Assembly (NCBI RefSeq): GCF_033568475.1
Contig: NC_133122.1
Coordinates: forward strand, 183,725,449-183,789,448
DNA: 64,000 nucleotides
Origin: Henckelia pumila
Lineage: Eukaryota; Streptophyta; Magnoliopsida; Lamiales; Gesneriaceae
Reading direction: 5' to 3'
Part shown: positions 12,021 through 22,900 of the stretch, in pieces
Layout of the letters: the number at the start of each line of letters is the position of its first letter
Position numbering within the stretch: the stretch's first letter is position 1
Position numbers and translations under genes: made by a program
The notes under the pieces: generated by a model
Told to the model about the DNA's origin: nothing
The model's database searches: none
The model's input: only the letters and a program-made list of their open reading frames with translations

Positions 12021-13006
12021 GAAGGCCGAGACTTCATTTCTCCTTGCCAATTCCGGATTTTCTCTCTATTTCTAGTCATATTCGAGCTGTTCTAGTCTTC
12101 TCAGGCTTGGTCCGGAGGTCGGAGAGGCGTTCGATAGTCGTAGCGGAGTTGTGCCCAAGTTCTGGAGGCATCGACATCAAAGGGCTAACGACGGACGAAG
12201 GTATAGCTTTTGCTTCCTATAAATATTTAGGAGTATGCAATAGCTTAGTTAAGGCTTTTAGAGCACTTTGATGATAGTGGTATCATTTCGCTGTGTAGGC
12301 GGACTTTAGGCTTGGACTTAGAGCTGGTAGTGCCTACCTGGTTTTTGAGGTACGAAAGTACTGTTCGAGATATCCTGACTGAGTATGCATGTATTATGTG
12401 ACTGCATGATTTATATGCCATGATATTATGCTGCATTCATTTGCATCTTGCTGTATCTCCTTCGAGATGTCTGTTAGTAGGGTTGTACCCTATCCTGTTA
12501 GTGGATGGACTTCCATCGATTTGGGTCCGGTGTTTCCACGGTTATCTCGGTATGGGAGCCACCTCCTGAAGCGACGGCACAGCGTGCTACATACCAGGGC
12601 CCGGTCTGTCTCTGGTATCTGATCCTTGACCTCGAGTCTATAGGGAGTTCACTTTGCATGCATGTATACTCATACTCTCGCACTGAGCATTTTATGCTCA
12701 CGTCTCGTACTCTGTATTTTCTGGACACCCTATTCCATGGGGTAGGTTTGCGATTGGACGAGGAGGGTGGATCCAGGAGGGGCTAGTCAGTGGTTGGTCA
12801 GCTGGAGCTTCGTCTAGGCTTTATTACCGTTGTTGGGTTTATACAGCTATTCGATTTGGTTGTATATTATTGGATAATTACAGATTCCTTTACTTGGGAT
12901 TGTATAATGTTATTGGTTTCCGCAGTTTTATTCTGATATCTGTTTTATTAAGTTAATTGCATGCATAAGTTCTGTTTAGTAGGTGATCCGGGTAAGGGTC
13001 ACTACA

Positions 13007-13855
13007 GATCCGAGGTTCACGTCTGCATTTTGGATAAGTCTACACACAACATTGGGGACTAGGCTACTGTTAAGCACATCTTTTCATCCCCAGACAGATG
13101 GCCAGTCTGAGAGAGTAATCAAGGTTCTCAAGGATTTATTAAGGGCTTGTGTCATTGATTTCCAGGGCTCTTGGGAATCGAGATTGCCGTTAGTGGAGTT
13201 CACCTATAACAACAGTTATCAGGTGTTTATAGGTATGGCTCCTTATGCGGCTCTCTATGGGAGGAGATGCAGATCTCCCGTGCACTGGGGCAAGGTTGGA
13301 GAGAGAGTTCTAGTTGGTCCCGAGATAGTGCAACAGACTGCAGATGTTGTGACTCAAATTCGTGATCGTATGAGGACTACTCATAGTCGTCAGAAAAGTA
13401 ATGCTGACACACGACGACGAGATCTTGAGTTCGCTGTTGGTGACCATGTGTTTCTGAAAGTGTCACCTATGAATGGTGTGATGTGCTTTGGTCGGAAAGG
13501 CAAGCTCAATCCGAGATATATTGGTTCATTCGATATTTTGGAGAGAGTTGGCACGTTGGCCTACCGTTTGACACTAGCACCAGATCTTGCAGCAGTGCAC
13601 AACGTGTTTCATGTGTTCATGCTTCGGAGTTATATCTCGAATCCGTCGCATATTTTGGATTATAAGTCTCTATAGTTGACGCCAGAGCTAGCATTCGAGG
13701 AGAGGCCAGTTTGGATTTTGGCTAGAGAGGAGAGGAGGCTTAGGACGAGAGTCATACCAATGGTCAAGGTCAAGTGGCTGAATCACTCTAAGAAGGAAGC
13801 TACTTGGGAGACTGAGGCCGACATAAGAACTCACTACCCAGAGTTGTTTGGGTAA
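13007..13855 (+). pseudogene. Element A integrase end and chromodomain-like tail, copy 1
   Basis: Continues A pol directly after the B LTR. It begins DPRFTSAFW, then HPQTDGQSERVIKVL, YNNSYQ and [14 protein letters not shown] of the integrase core, then the GPF/Y-like KLNPRYIGSFDI and VHNVFHV. A TAG at 13673-13675 cuts off a chromodomain-like tail (WILAREERRLRTRVIPMVKV, then EATWE, HYPELFG) that would end at the TAA at 13853. Copies 2 (20672-21520) and 3 (28333-29181) share the TAG, so it predates the tandem duplication. Confidence 0.88.
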
Positions 13856-13886
13856 GTACCTTAATTTCGAGGACGAAATTCAATTT

Positions 13887-13899
13887 AAGGGAGGAGAAT
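13887..13899 (+). other. Polypurine tract of element A, copy 1
   Basis: AAGGGAGGAGAA lies immediately before the A LTR start at 13900 and is preceded by TTCGAGGACGAAATT, a motif also found before the B LTR. Equivalent tracts precede 21565 and 29226. Confidence 0.75.
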
Positions 13900-15237
13900 T
13901 GTAACACCCGATATTTTTCATACGTAAATCCGCATGCATAATTAGAAAAATAATTATTTAAAAATTTAATAGTTGGGTTAAATTATATTTATGTGATATT
14001 ATGTGATTTATGTGCATGGTTTAAAATTTTCTTTAGCATTTAACCCGTAATTATTGAATTTTTAAATTTTTGAATAAATGATTTATTTTATCGCGTAGAC
14101 GGGACCATGGACGAACGAAATGTCGGATTTTTCATTCAAAATATTTTATGAGATTTTTATAAGCCTTAATATATTATTTTAAGGTATTATTTAATGAAAA
14201 TTATAGTATTTATTATTATATATATGTGTCCATTTTTACCAAAAATAAGTCATTTTAATGATTTTTATTAACTTTTAATTTAAAAATACCTTATTTTGTA
14301 ATTTCAGGATTAAGGAGTTATTATCAGATTATATTTTGTAATTAAGAGTTTTTAAAGTTATATTTATAATTTATTAGTTAATTAGCCTTATTAGTGAAAT
14401 TATACCTTAATTATTTTCCTAAAAATCTACCCTAACTTACGTTATTCCTCTCTTAGCCGCCTCCATATTCTTCATACCCCATCTCCACGCTTCTTCAGAG
14501 AAAAATACAGCCTCCATAGCAGAAACTTCAAGAATTTTTAGTGAGTTTTTGTTGATCCGTCGTCCCGGAGCCCGTACACGCGGTTGTAGCTTCAAATAAA
14601 ATCCAAGGCATGTCGAATTCTCTTCTTTTACACCATATAAGCTATATATTTCGTTTTTCATCAAGAACATCAGATTTTTTTATGGAATAAATACACGTTT
14701 ATGACTGAAATTAAAGCATCTTTCCTTGTGCATGGTTCACGTTATGGCCTCTTTTATGCTTCTAAACTCTCGTTTTCTTGGCATGGAGCAAGCATGGTCT
14801 GCTGGTCAGGTTTTAGGGGCGTCTTAGAGTCCCTAGGGTTGAGCTTGGTCGGACTTTAGGGTCTGGAAAGGGCAGGTCGATTGGCTTAAATGTTGGGAAT
14901 GAGAGCAGGTTGCACAGTTGAGGGCTCTTGGTATAATGGTTCATTCTCTACCTATAGGCAATGGTTAGGGGTCTGGTTGGTTGCGTTATAACCTTCCAGA
15001 TGTTAGCTAAGTTTGGGAGGTGGTTTGACGGCAAAAGCTGGTCGGAGTATGGAGAACGAACGGATTTGGCAGAACTGCTCACCTGCACGCGCGAGCACAG
15101 ATGATGCTTGGTATTTGTGTTCGTTCTTCACCTATAGATTATGGTTTGTGTTGGTTCTTAGCTTGTTGGAAAGGTCTGGAGGTGGGCTAGCTAGTGAGGG
15201 TGGTGCTCCAGCCAGTGGGGGATGGAGCTGGACGACA
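13900..15237 (+). mobile_element. Partial A LTR, copy 1, truncated at tandem junction
   Basis: First 1.34 kb of the A 3' LTR, from TGTAACACCCGATATTTTTC. It ends at GGACGACA, where the full right LTR (30556 onward) continues with ACAGGACATAAAGACC. Instead the sequence switches to B gag. Confidence 0.9.
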
Positions 15238-15245
15238 GCAGAGGT
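15228..15245 (+). other. Tandem junction 1: A LTR to B gag
   Basis: CTGGACGACAGCAGAGGT. The left side matches A LTR (CTGGACGACAACAGGACA at 30554). The right side is B gag coding sequence reading QQRFFDLL. A few shared bases (ACA.CAG) allow microhomology. An identical junction occurs at 22891-22908. Confidence 0.9.
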
Positions 15246-18200
15246 TCTTTGATCTGCTATCATATTGCCCCGAGATTGCTGATAGCTCAGGGATGAAGTA
15301 TAATCTGTTCCTTCAGGGCCTTAACCCTGAGATCCATGACCGTGTGGCGGTTGGTGACGACATGTCCTACGAGGGTTTGGTGAGCCGTTGTCACCAGGCG
15401 GAGGACAGCATTCGGCGGAACAGGTTTTTCTCTCAGTCGAGACCTGCTAGTTCTTTGGCCCCCCGTGCCCAGTCATTCAAGAAGTCCGGGTCTACTTCTT
15501 CCTCTGGTTCGGGAGGTGTTGTCCGTTTTGGTAAGAAGGACAAGTGTGATCACTGTGGGAAGAACCATCCATCCGACAAGTGCCGCAGAGCTTCTGGAGC
15601 TTGTTTCCGTTGTGGAGAGACTGGTCATATCCGGAGGGATTGTCCACTGTCTGGGGGAGGCGGTTCTGGTTCTGGTTCAGGATCGGGTTCTCAGGCTACC
15701 GTACAGCAGAGGTCGCAGGGACAGTCTGCTGGGAGTTCTCATTTGAGGCCACGAGCTTCTGGCCAGGTGTTTGCCCTGAGACATGATCAGGCTGTGGAGG
15801 AGAATGAGAAAGTCATCGCAGGTACATTTATGCTTTATGGTATACCTGCTCTTGTACTTATTGACACTGGTGCATCTCATTCCTTCATTTCTGCACGTTT
15901 TGTTAAGAGGCATAAATTACCATGCATTGCACTAGACGTAGTGATGTATGTTTCTACTCCGACGGGCCAATCTGCTTTGGCTAAGCGTCTAGTGATGGGT
16001 TGCCCTTTAGAGTTCGAAGGGAACATTCTGTTAGCGAATCTCATGGTCCTGGCGATGGACGACTTTGATTGCATTCTGGGAATAGATGTGCTGACTACCT
16101 ATCGAGCTTCAGTGGACTGCTATCAGAGATTAGTACGCTTTCATCCGGAAGGGAGTGAGAGTTGGTTTTTCTATGGTGAGGGAGCGCGACCCCCGATGCC
16201 TTTGGTATCAGCTTTGAGAGCCTGTCGAGCTCTAGAGTCTGGCGGGGAAGGCTACCTTATCTATGCAGTTGATTTGTCCGCTGAGAGTATTGGGATAGAG
16301 AGCATTCCTGTTGTGGATGAATTTCCAGATGTGTTTCCTGATGAGATTCCGGGTTTTCCTCCTGCTAGGGAAGTCGAGTTTGGCATAGAGTTGATGCCGG
16401 GTACTTCGCCTATTTCTAGAGCACCGTATCGTCTGGCTCCGTCAGAGATGCGTGAGTTGAAGAATCAGCTACAGGATATTTTGGACAAGGGGTACATTCG
16501 TCCTAGTGTATCTCCTTGGGGAGCTCCTGTTCTCTTCGTGAAGAAGAAGAATGGGTCGATGCGGCTGTGCATTGACTATCGGCAGCTGAATCGAGTCACT
16601 GTGAAGAACAAGTATCCGTTGCCTCGTATTGATGACTTTTTTGATCAGCTGCAGGGTACTTCTATTTACTCCAAGATTGACTTGAGATCTGGGTATCATC
16701 AGTTGAGAGTCCGTGATCAGGACGTAGCCAAGACTGCATTCCGTACTCGCTATGGGCATTACGAGTTCCTAGTGATGCCATTTGGTTTGACCAATGCGCC
16801 GGCTATATTCATGGATCTGATGAACCGTGTCTTCAGGGAGTATTTGGACAAGTTTGTCGTGGTCTTCATTGACGACATCTTGGTGTATTCGCGTAATACG
16901 GAAGAGCATGTTTCTCACTTGCGGTTGGTACTACAGACTCTTCGAGATGAGCAGTTGTACGCCAAGCTGAGCAAGTGTGAGTTCTGGATGGATAGAGTGG
17001 TCTTTCTTGGCCATATCATATCTAGAGAGGGGATTTCTGTTGATCCAAGCAAGATTGAAGCGGTACTTAATTGGTCACGTCCGACGACGGTTGCTGAGAT
17101 CCGTAGTTTTCTGGGTCTAGCAGGGTATTATCGTCGCTTCATCCTGAACTTCTCTCAGTTAGCTCGACCGTTGACGCAGCTTACCCGCAAGGGTGTGAAT
17201 TTTGAGTGGTCCTCCGAGTGTGAGGAGAATTTCCGTGAGCTTCGACGGCGATTGACTTCTGCGCCGGTGTTAGCATTACCGTCAGGATCTGGAGGGTATG
17301 TAGTTTACACGGATGCTTCTCTTCAGGGGTTAGGTTGTGTCCTGACTCAGAATGGGCATGTGATCGCATACGCTTCTAGACAGCTGAAGCTTCACGAGGA
17401 CAACTACCCAGTCCATGATTTGGAGTTAGCTGCCATTGTGTTCGCTTTGAAGATCTGGCGTCATTATCTGTATGGCGAGAAATTTGAGATCTTCACCGAC
17501 CATAAGAGTCTCAAGTATTTGTTCACTCAGGCAGAATTGAACATGAGACAGAGACGTTGGATGGACTTGCTTAAGGACTATGATTGCGAGATTAAGTACC
17601 ATCCGGGAGCTGCTAATCTCACCGCTGATGCTTTGAGTCGCAAGGTGCGACTATCCGCACTTCAGACTTGTTCGATGTCTAGTGCGATCAGAGACTGTTG
17701 TACTTCAGGTTTTACCTTCAAGCATAAGAAAGGTATGCAGAGTATCCAGATGTTTGCGATATTATCTGAGCCAGCCTTGTACTCGCGGATCCGAGATGCT
17801 CAGATGTCTGATTCAAAGACCCAGCGTTTAGCTCGTCTAGCTAACGAGGGTAGCTCGTCTGGATTTCATTATCAGTCAGATGGCTTTCTGTGTTTGTCTG
17901 GTAGGCTTGTGATTCCACAGGATGAAGAGTTGCGAGAGGAGATTTTGTCTCAGGCACATCGCACTAAGTTGAGTATTCATCCTGGGAGCAACAAGATGTA
18001 CAAGGATCTACGTACTCGTTTCTGGTGGAAGGGAATGAAACGCAGTGTCTATCAGTTTGTTTCCAGATGTTTGGTGTGTCAACAGGTCAAGGCAGAGCAC
18101 CGACGATCTGGAGGATTGCTTCACAGTCTGCCTATTCCTGAATGGAAATGGGAGTTTATCACTATGGACTTTGTGACCCATTTGCCGGTATCCCCGAGGA

Positions 18201-19200
18201 ACTGTGATGCTATCTAGGTTGTGGTGGACCGACTCACCAAGTCAGCACATTTCATTGCCTATAGCCGAGAGTACTCTGTGGATCGCATAGCACGGATGTA
18301 CATTCAGGAGATCGTTCGACTTCATGGAGTGCCTGTGAGCATTGTCAGCGATCGGGACCCCAGGTTTACTTCTAGATTCTGGGGAGTGTTCAGCGTGCGA
18401 TGGGTACTACTCTCAGTTTGAGTACAGCCTATCATCCAGAGACTGATGGTCAGTCAGAGCGCACTATCCGTACGTTAGAGGATATGCTTAGAGCGTGCGT
18501 CTTGGATTTTGGTTCAGCCTGGCAGGATCATTTGCCGTTGATCGAGTTCGCTTACAACAACAGCTATCACACTAGTATTGGGATGGCACCTTTTGAGGCG
18601 TTGTATGGGCGACGTTGTCGTACTCCACTCTTCTGGGAAGAAGTGGGGGAGAGACAGGCTGAAGGACCGGAGTTTATTCATCAGGCGATAGACATTGTTG
18701 ATCAGATCAAGAAACGGATTAAGACTGCCCAGGATCGCCAGGCCAGTTATGCTAATATCAAGCGTAGGCCTTTGCAGTTCGAGGTCGGGGAGAAAGTGTT
18801 TCTGAGAGTGTCACCTTTCCGCAAGATTCTCAGATTTGGCCTTAAGGGCAAGTTGTCTCCCAGATTTATCGGTCCGTTTGAGGTCTTGGAGAGCATTGGC
18901 AATTTGGCTTATCGACTAGCATTGCCACCGCATCTATCCAGCATTCACGACGTGTTCCACGTATCTCTGTTGCGACGGTATGTGGCGGATGAATCTCATA
19001 TTCTGCAGCGGTCTGAGGTTCAGGTAGACAAGGATTTGACTTATGTTGAGAAACCTCTTCGCATCCTTGATTTTAAGGATAAGGTTTTACGGAACAAAGT
19101 CATTCCTTTGGTTTTAGTTCAGTGGCAGCGCCGAGGCACTGAGGAAGCTACTTGGGAGCTTGAGGACAGGATGCGTAAAGACCATCCTGAGTTGTTTTGA
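15238..19200 (+). pseudogene. Gypsy element B gag-pol, array copy 1
   Basis: 5'-truncated chromovirus polyprotein. Gag starts in the middle ([18 protein letters not shown]; first in-frame ATG at 15293), followed by two zinc knuckles ([27 protein letters not shown]), protease [14 protein letters not shown] ([23 protein letters not shown]), RNase H ([22 protein letters not shown]) and integrase with an intact [11 protein letters not shown] zinc half. A TAG at 18215-18217 in the integrase is private to this copy. A 1-bp deletion near 18381-18390 (shared with copy 2) shifts the frame; the rest (18400-19200) carries HPETDGQSERTI, the GPF/Y-like RFIGPFEVLE and a chromodomain-like end at HPELF. The frame is open from the A LTR into gag without an ATG. 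Confidence 0.92.
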
Positions 19201-19322
19201 TTTCATTCTTTAAAGTTGTATTCAGTTGCAAACTCTGTAAACGTTTGTTTGAATAAAGAATGTTTCTGATTTCTGTATTTGCATTCGGTACTTAAGATCT
19301 GATTTCGAGGACGAAATATCTT

Positions 19323-19335
19323 AAGTGGGGGAGAA
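19323..19335 (+). other. Polypurine tract of element B, copy 1
   Basis: AAGTGGGGGAGAA directly before the B LTR at 19336, after TTCGAGGACGAAATATC. The second copy precedes 26998. Confidence 0.8.
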
Positions 19336-20671
19336 TGTAGTAGCCCGAACCCTAATTGAGTAATTAAAGGATTAATGCTAATTAAATAAATTGGGGATTG
19401 GACGGATCGGAAGCTCCGAAGGGACGATCGGAAGCTCCGATCGGGATCGGAAGCTCCGATGAGGATCGGAGGCACCGATGATATTACGTCATCCATGACG
19501 TTTGGCTGGATCGGAAGCTCTGATCAGGACCGGAGGCTCCGATCACCCCTATCCGGAATCAACAAGTGATATTTTGACACGTGGCAGATCAGGATCTTCG
19601 GAAGCTTCGATGGCAGGATCGGACGTTCCGATCCAGGTTCGGACGTTCCGATCGAGGATCGGAGGCTCCGATCGTTGTCTATAAATAGAAGGCCGAGACT
19701 TCATTTCTCCTTGCCAATTCCGGATTTTCTCTCTATTTCTAGTCATATTCGAGCTGTTCTAGTCTTCTCAGGCTTGGTCCGGAGGTCGGAGAGGCGTTCG
19801 ATAGTCGTAGCGGAGTTGTGCCCAAGTTCTGGAGGCATCGACATCAAAGGGCTAACGACGGACGAAGGTATAGCTTTTGCTTCCTATAAATATTTAGGAG
19901 TATGCAATAGCTTAGTTAAGGCTTTTAGAGCACTTTGATGATAGTGGTATCATTTCGCTGTGTAGGCGGACTTTAGGCTTGGACTTAGAGCTGGTAGTGC
20001 CTACCTGGTTTTTGAGGTACGAAAGTACTGTTCGAGATATCCTGACTGAGTATGCATGTATTATGTGACTGCATGATTTATATGCCATGATATTATGCTG
20101 CATTCATTTGCATCTTGCTGTATCTCCTTCGAGATGTCTGTTAGTAGGGTTGTACCCTATCCTGTTAGTGGATGGACTTCCATCGATTTGGGTCCGGTGT
20201 TTCCACGGTTATCTCGGTATGGGAGCCACCTCCTGAAGCGACGGCACAGCGTGCTACATACCAGGGCCCGGTCTGTCTCTGGTATCTGATCCTTGACCTC
20301 GAGTCTATAGGGAGTTCACTTTGCATGCATGTATACTCATACTCTCGCACTGAGCATTTTATGCTCACGTCTCATACTCTGTATTTTCTGGACACCCTAT
20401 TCCATGGGGCAGGTTTGCGATTGGACGAGGAGGGTGGATCCAGGAGGGGCTAGTCAGTGGTTGGTCAGCTGGAGCTTCGTCTAGGCTTTATTACCGTTGT
20501 TGGGTTTATACAGCTATTCGATTTGGTTGTATATTTGGATAATTACAGATTCCTTTACTTGGGATTGTATAATGTTATTGGTTTCCGCAGTTTTATTCTG
20601 ATATCTGTTTTATTAAGTTAATTGCATGCATAAGTTCTGTTTAGTAGGTGATCCGGGTAAGGGTCACTACA
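19336..20671 (+). mobile_element. B 3' LTR, array copy 1
   Basis: 1,336 bp, TGTAGTAGCC to TCACTACA, following B pol and its purine tract. It is followed by A integrase (GATCCGAGG), so it marks the original B-A boundary. Contains the palindrome array (19403-19673) and TATA box (19680). Confidence 0.93.
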
Positions 20672-21520
20672 GATCCGAGGTTCACGTCTGCATTTTGGAT
20701 AAGTCTACACACAACATTGGGGACTAGGCTACTGTTAAGCACATCTTTTCATCCCCAGACAGATGGCCAGTCTGAGAGAGTAATCAAGGTTCTCAAGGAT
20801 TTATTGAGGGCTTGTGTCATTGATTTCCAGGGCTCTTGGGAATCGAGATTGCCGTTAGTGGAGTTCACCTATAACAACAGTTATCAGGTGTTTATAGGTA
20901 TGGCTCCTTATGCGGCTCTCTATGGGAGGAGATGCAGATCTCCCGTGCACTGGGGCAAGGTTGGAGAGAGAGTTCTAGTTGGTCCCGAGATAGTGCAACA
21001 GACTGCAGATGTTGTGACTCAAATTCGTGATCGTATGAGGACTACTCATAGTCGTCAGAAAAGTAATGCTGACACACGACGACGAGATCTTGAGTTCGCT
21101 GTTGGTGACCATGTGTTTCTGAAAGTGTCACCTATGAATGGTGTGATGTGCTTTGGTCGGAAAGGCAAGCTCAATCCGAGATATATTGGTTCATTCGATA
21201 TTTTGGAGAGAGTTGGCACGTTGGCCTACCGTTTGACACTAGCACCAGATCTTGCAGCAGTGCACAACGTGTTTCATGTGTCCATGCTTCGGAGTTATAT
21301 TTCGAATCCGTCGCATATTTTGGATTATAAGTCTCTATAGTTGACGCCAGAGCTAGCATTCGAGGAGAGGCCAGTTTGGATTTTGGCTAGAGAGGAGAGG
21401 AGGCTTAGGACGAGAGTCATACCAATGGTCAAGGTCAAGTGGCTGAATCACTCTAAGAAGGAAGCTACTTGGGAGACTGAGGCCGACATAAGAACTCACT
21501 ACCCAGAGTTGTTTGGGTAA
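20672..21520 (+). pseudogene. Element A integrase end and chromodomain-like tail, copy 2
   Basis: Same content as 13007-13855, with the internal TAG at 21338-21340 and final TAA at 21518. Private changes include TATATTTCG for TATATCTCG near 21298. Confidence 0.88.
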
Positions 21521-21564
21521 GTACCTTAATTTCGAGGACGAAATTCAATTTAAGGGAGGAGAAT

Positions 21565-22900
21565 TGTAACACCCGATATTTTTCATACGTAAATCCGCAT
21601 GCATAATTAGAAAAATAATTATTTAAAAATTTAATAGTTGGGTTAAATTATATTTATGTGATATTATGTGATTTATGTGCATGGTTTAAAATTTTCTTTA
21701 GCATTTAACCCGTAATTATTGAATTTTTAAATTTTTGAATAAATGATTTATTTTATCGCGTAGACGGGACCATGGACGAACGAAATGTCGGATTTTTCAT
21801 TCAAAATATTTTATGAGATTTTTATAAGCCTTAATATATTATTTTAAGGTATTATTTAATGAAAATTATAGTATTTATTATTATATATGTGTCCATTTTT
21901 ACCAAAAATAAGTCATTTTAATGATTTTTATTAACTTTTAATTTAAAAATACCTTATTTTGTAATTTCAGGATTAAGGAGTTATTATCAGATTATATTTT
22001 GTAATTAAGAGTTTTTAAAGTTATATTTATAATTTATTAGTTAATTAGCCTTATTAGTGAAATTATACCTTAATTATTTTCCTAAAAATCTACCCTAACT
22101 TACGTTATTCCTCTCTTAGCCGCCTCCATATTCTTCATACCCCATCTCCACGCTTCTTCAGAGAAAAATACAGCCTCCATAGCAGAAACTTCAAGAATTT
22201 TTAGTGAGTTTTTGTTGATCCGTCGTCCCGGAGCCCGTACACGCGGTTGTAGCTTCAAATAAAATCCAAGGCATGTCGAATTCTCTTCTTTTACACCATA
22301 TAAGCTATATATTTCGTTTTTCATCAAGAACATCAGATTTTTTTATGGAATAAATACACGTTTATGACTGAAATTAAAGCATCTTTCCTTGTGCATGGTT
22401 CACGTTATGGCCTCTTTTATGCTTCTAAACTCTCGTTTTCTTGGCATGGAGCAAGCATGGTCTGCTGGTCAGGTTTTAGGGGCGTCTTAGAGTCCCTAGG
22501 GTTGAGCTTGGTCGGACTTTAGGGTCTGGAAAGGGCAGGTCGATTGGCTTAAATGTTGGGAATGACAGCAGGTTGCACAGTTGAGGGCTCTTGGTATAAT
22601 GGTTCATTCTCTACCTATAGGCAATGGTTAGGGGTCTGGTTGGTTGCGTTATAACCTTCCAGATGTTAGCTAAGTTTGGGAGGTGGTTTGACGGCAAAAG
22701 CTGGTCGGAGTATGGAGAACGAACGGATTTGGCAGAACTGCTCACCTGCACGCGCGAGCACAGATGATGCTTGGTATTTGTGTTCGTTATTCACCTATAG
22801 ATTATGGTTTGTGTTGGTTCTTAGCTTGTTGGAAAGGTCTGGAGGTGGGCTAGCTAGTGAGGGTGGTGCTCCAGCCAGTGGGGGATGGAGCTGGACGACA
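21565..22900 (+). mobile_element. Partial A LTR, copy 2, truncated at tandem junction
   Basis: Second copy of the first 1.34 kb of the A LTR. It shares GAATGACAGCAGG (22561) with the full right LTR, while copy 1 has GAATGAGAGCAGG. Confidence 0.9.

Larger units (their letters stand above)
11669..13006 (+). mobile_element. Solo LTR of gypsy element B, inserted in A integrase
   Basis: 1,338 bp from TGTAGTAGCCCGAACC to GGGTCACTACA, with TGTAGT/ACTACA inverted ends. It sits between GATCA (11664-11668) and GATCC (13007-13011), a 5-bp target duplication with one mismatch, and the A integrase reading resumes right after it. Here it stands alone; the copies at 19336 and 26998 follow B gag-pol. Differences from those two copies include GATCGAAAGC against GATCGGAAGC at 11776 and ATATTATTGG against ATATTTGG near 12866. 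Small frames inside it are LTR sequence, not genes. Confidence 0.93.

Noticed and set aside
12505-12786. 93-codon frame and neighbours inside B LTR
   Set aside because: Repeated at 20172 and 27833 as part of the LTR; no motif, and related LTR E does not keep it open.
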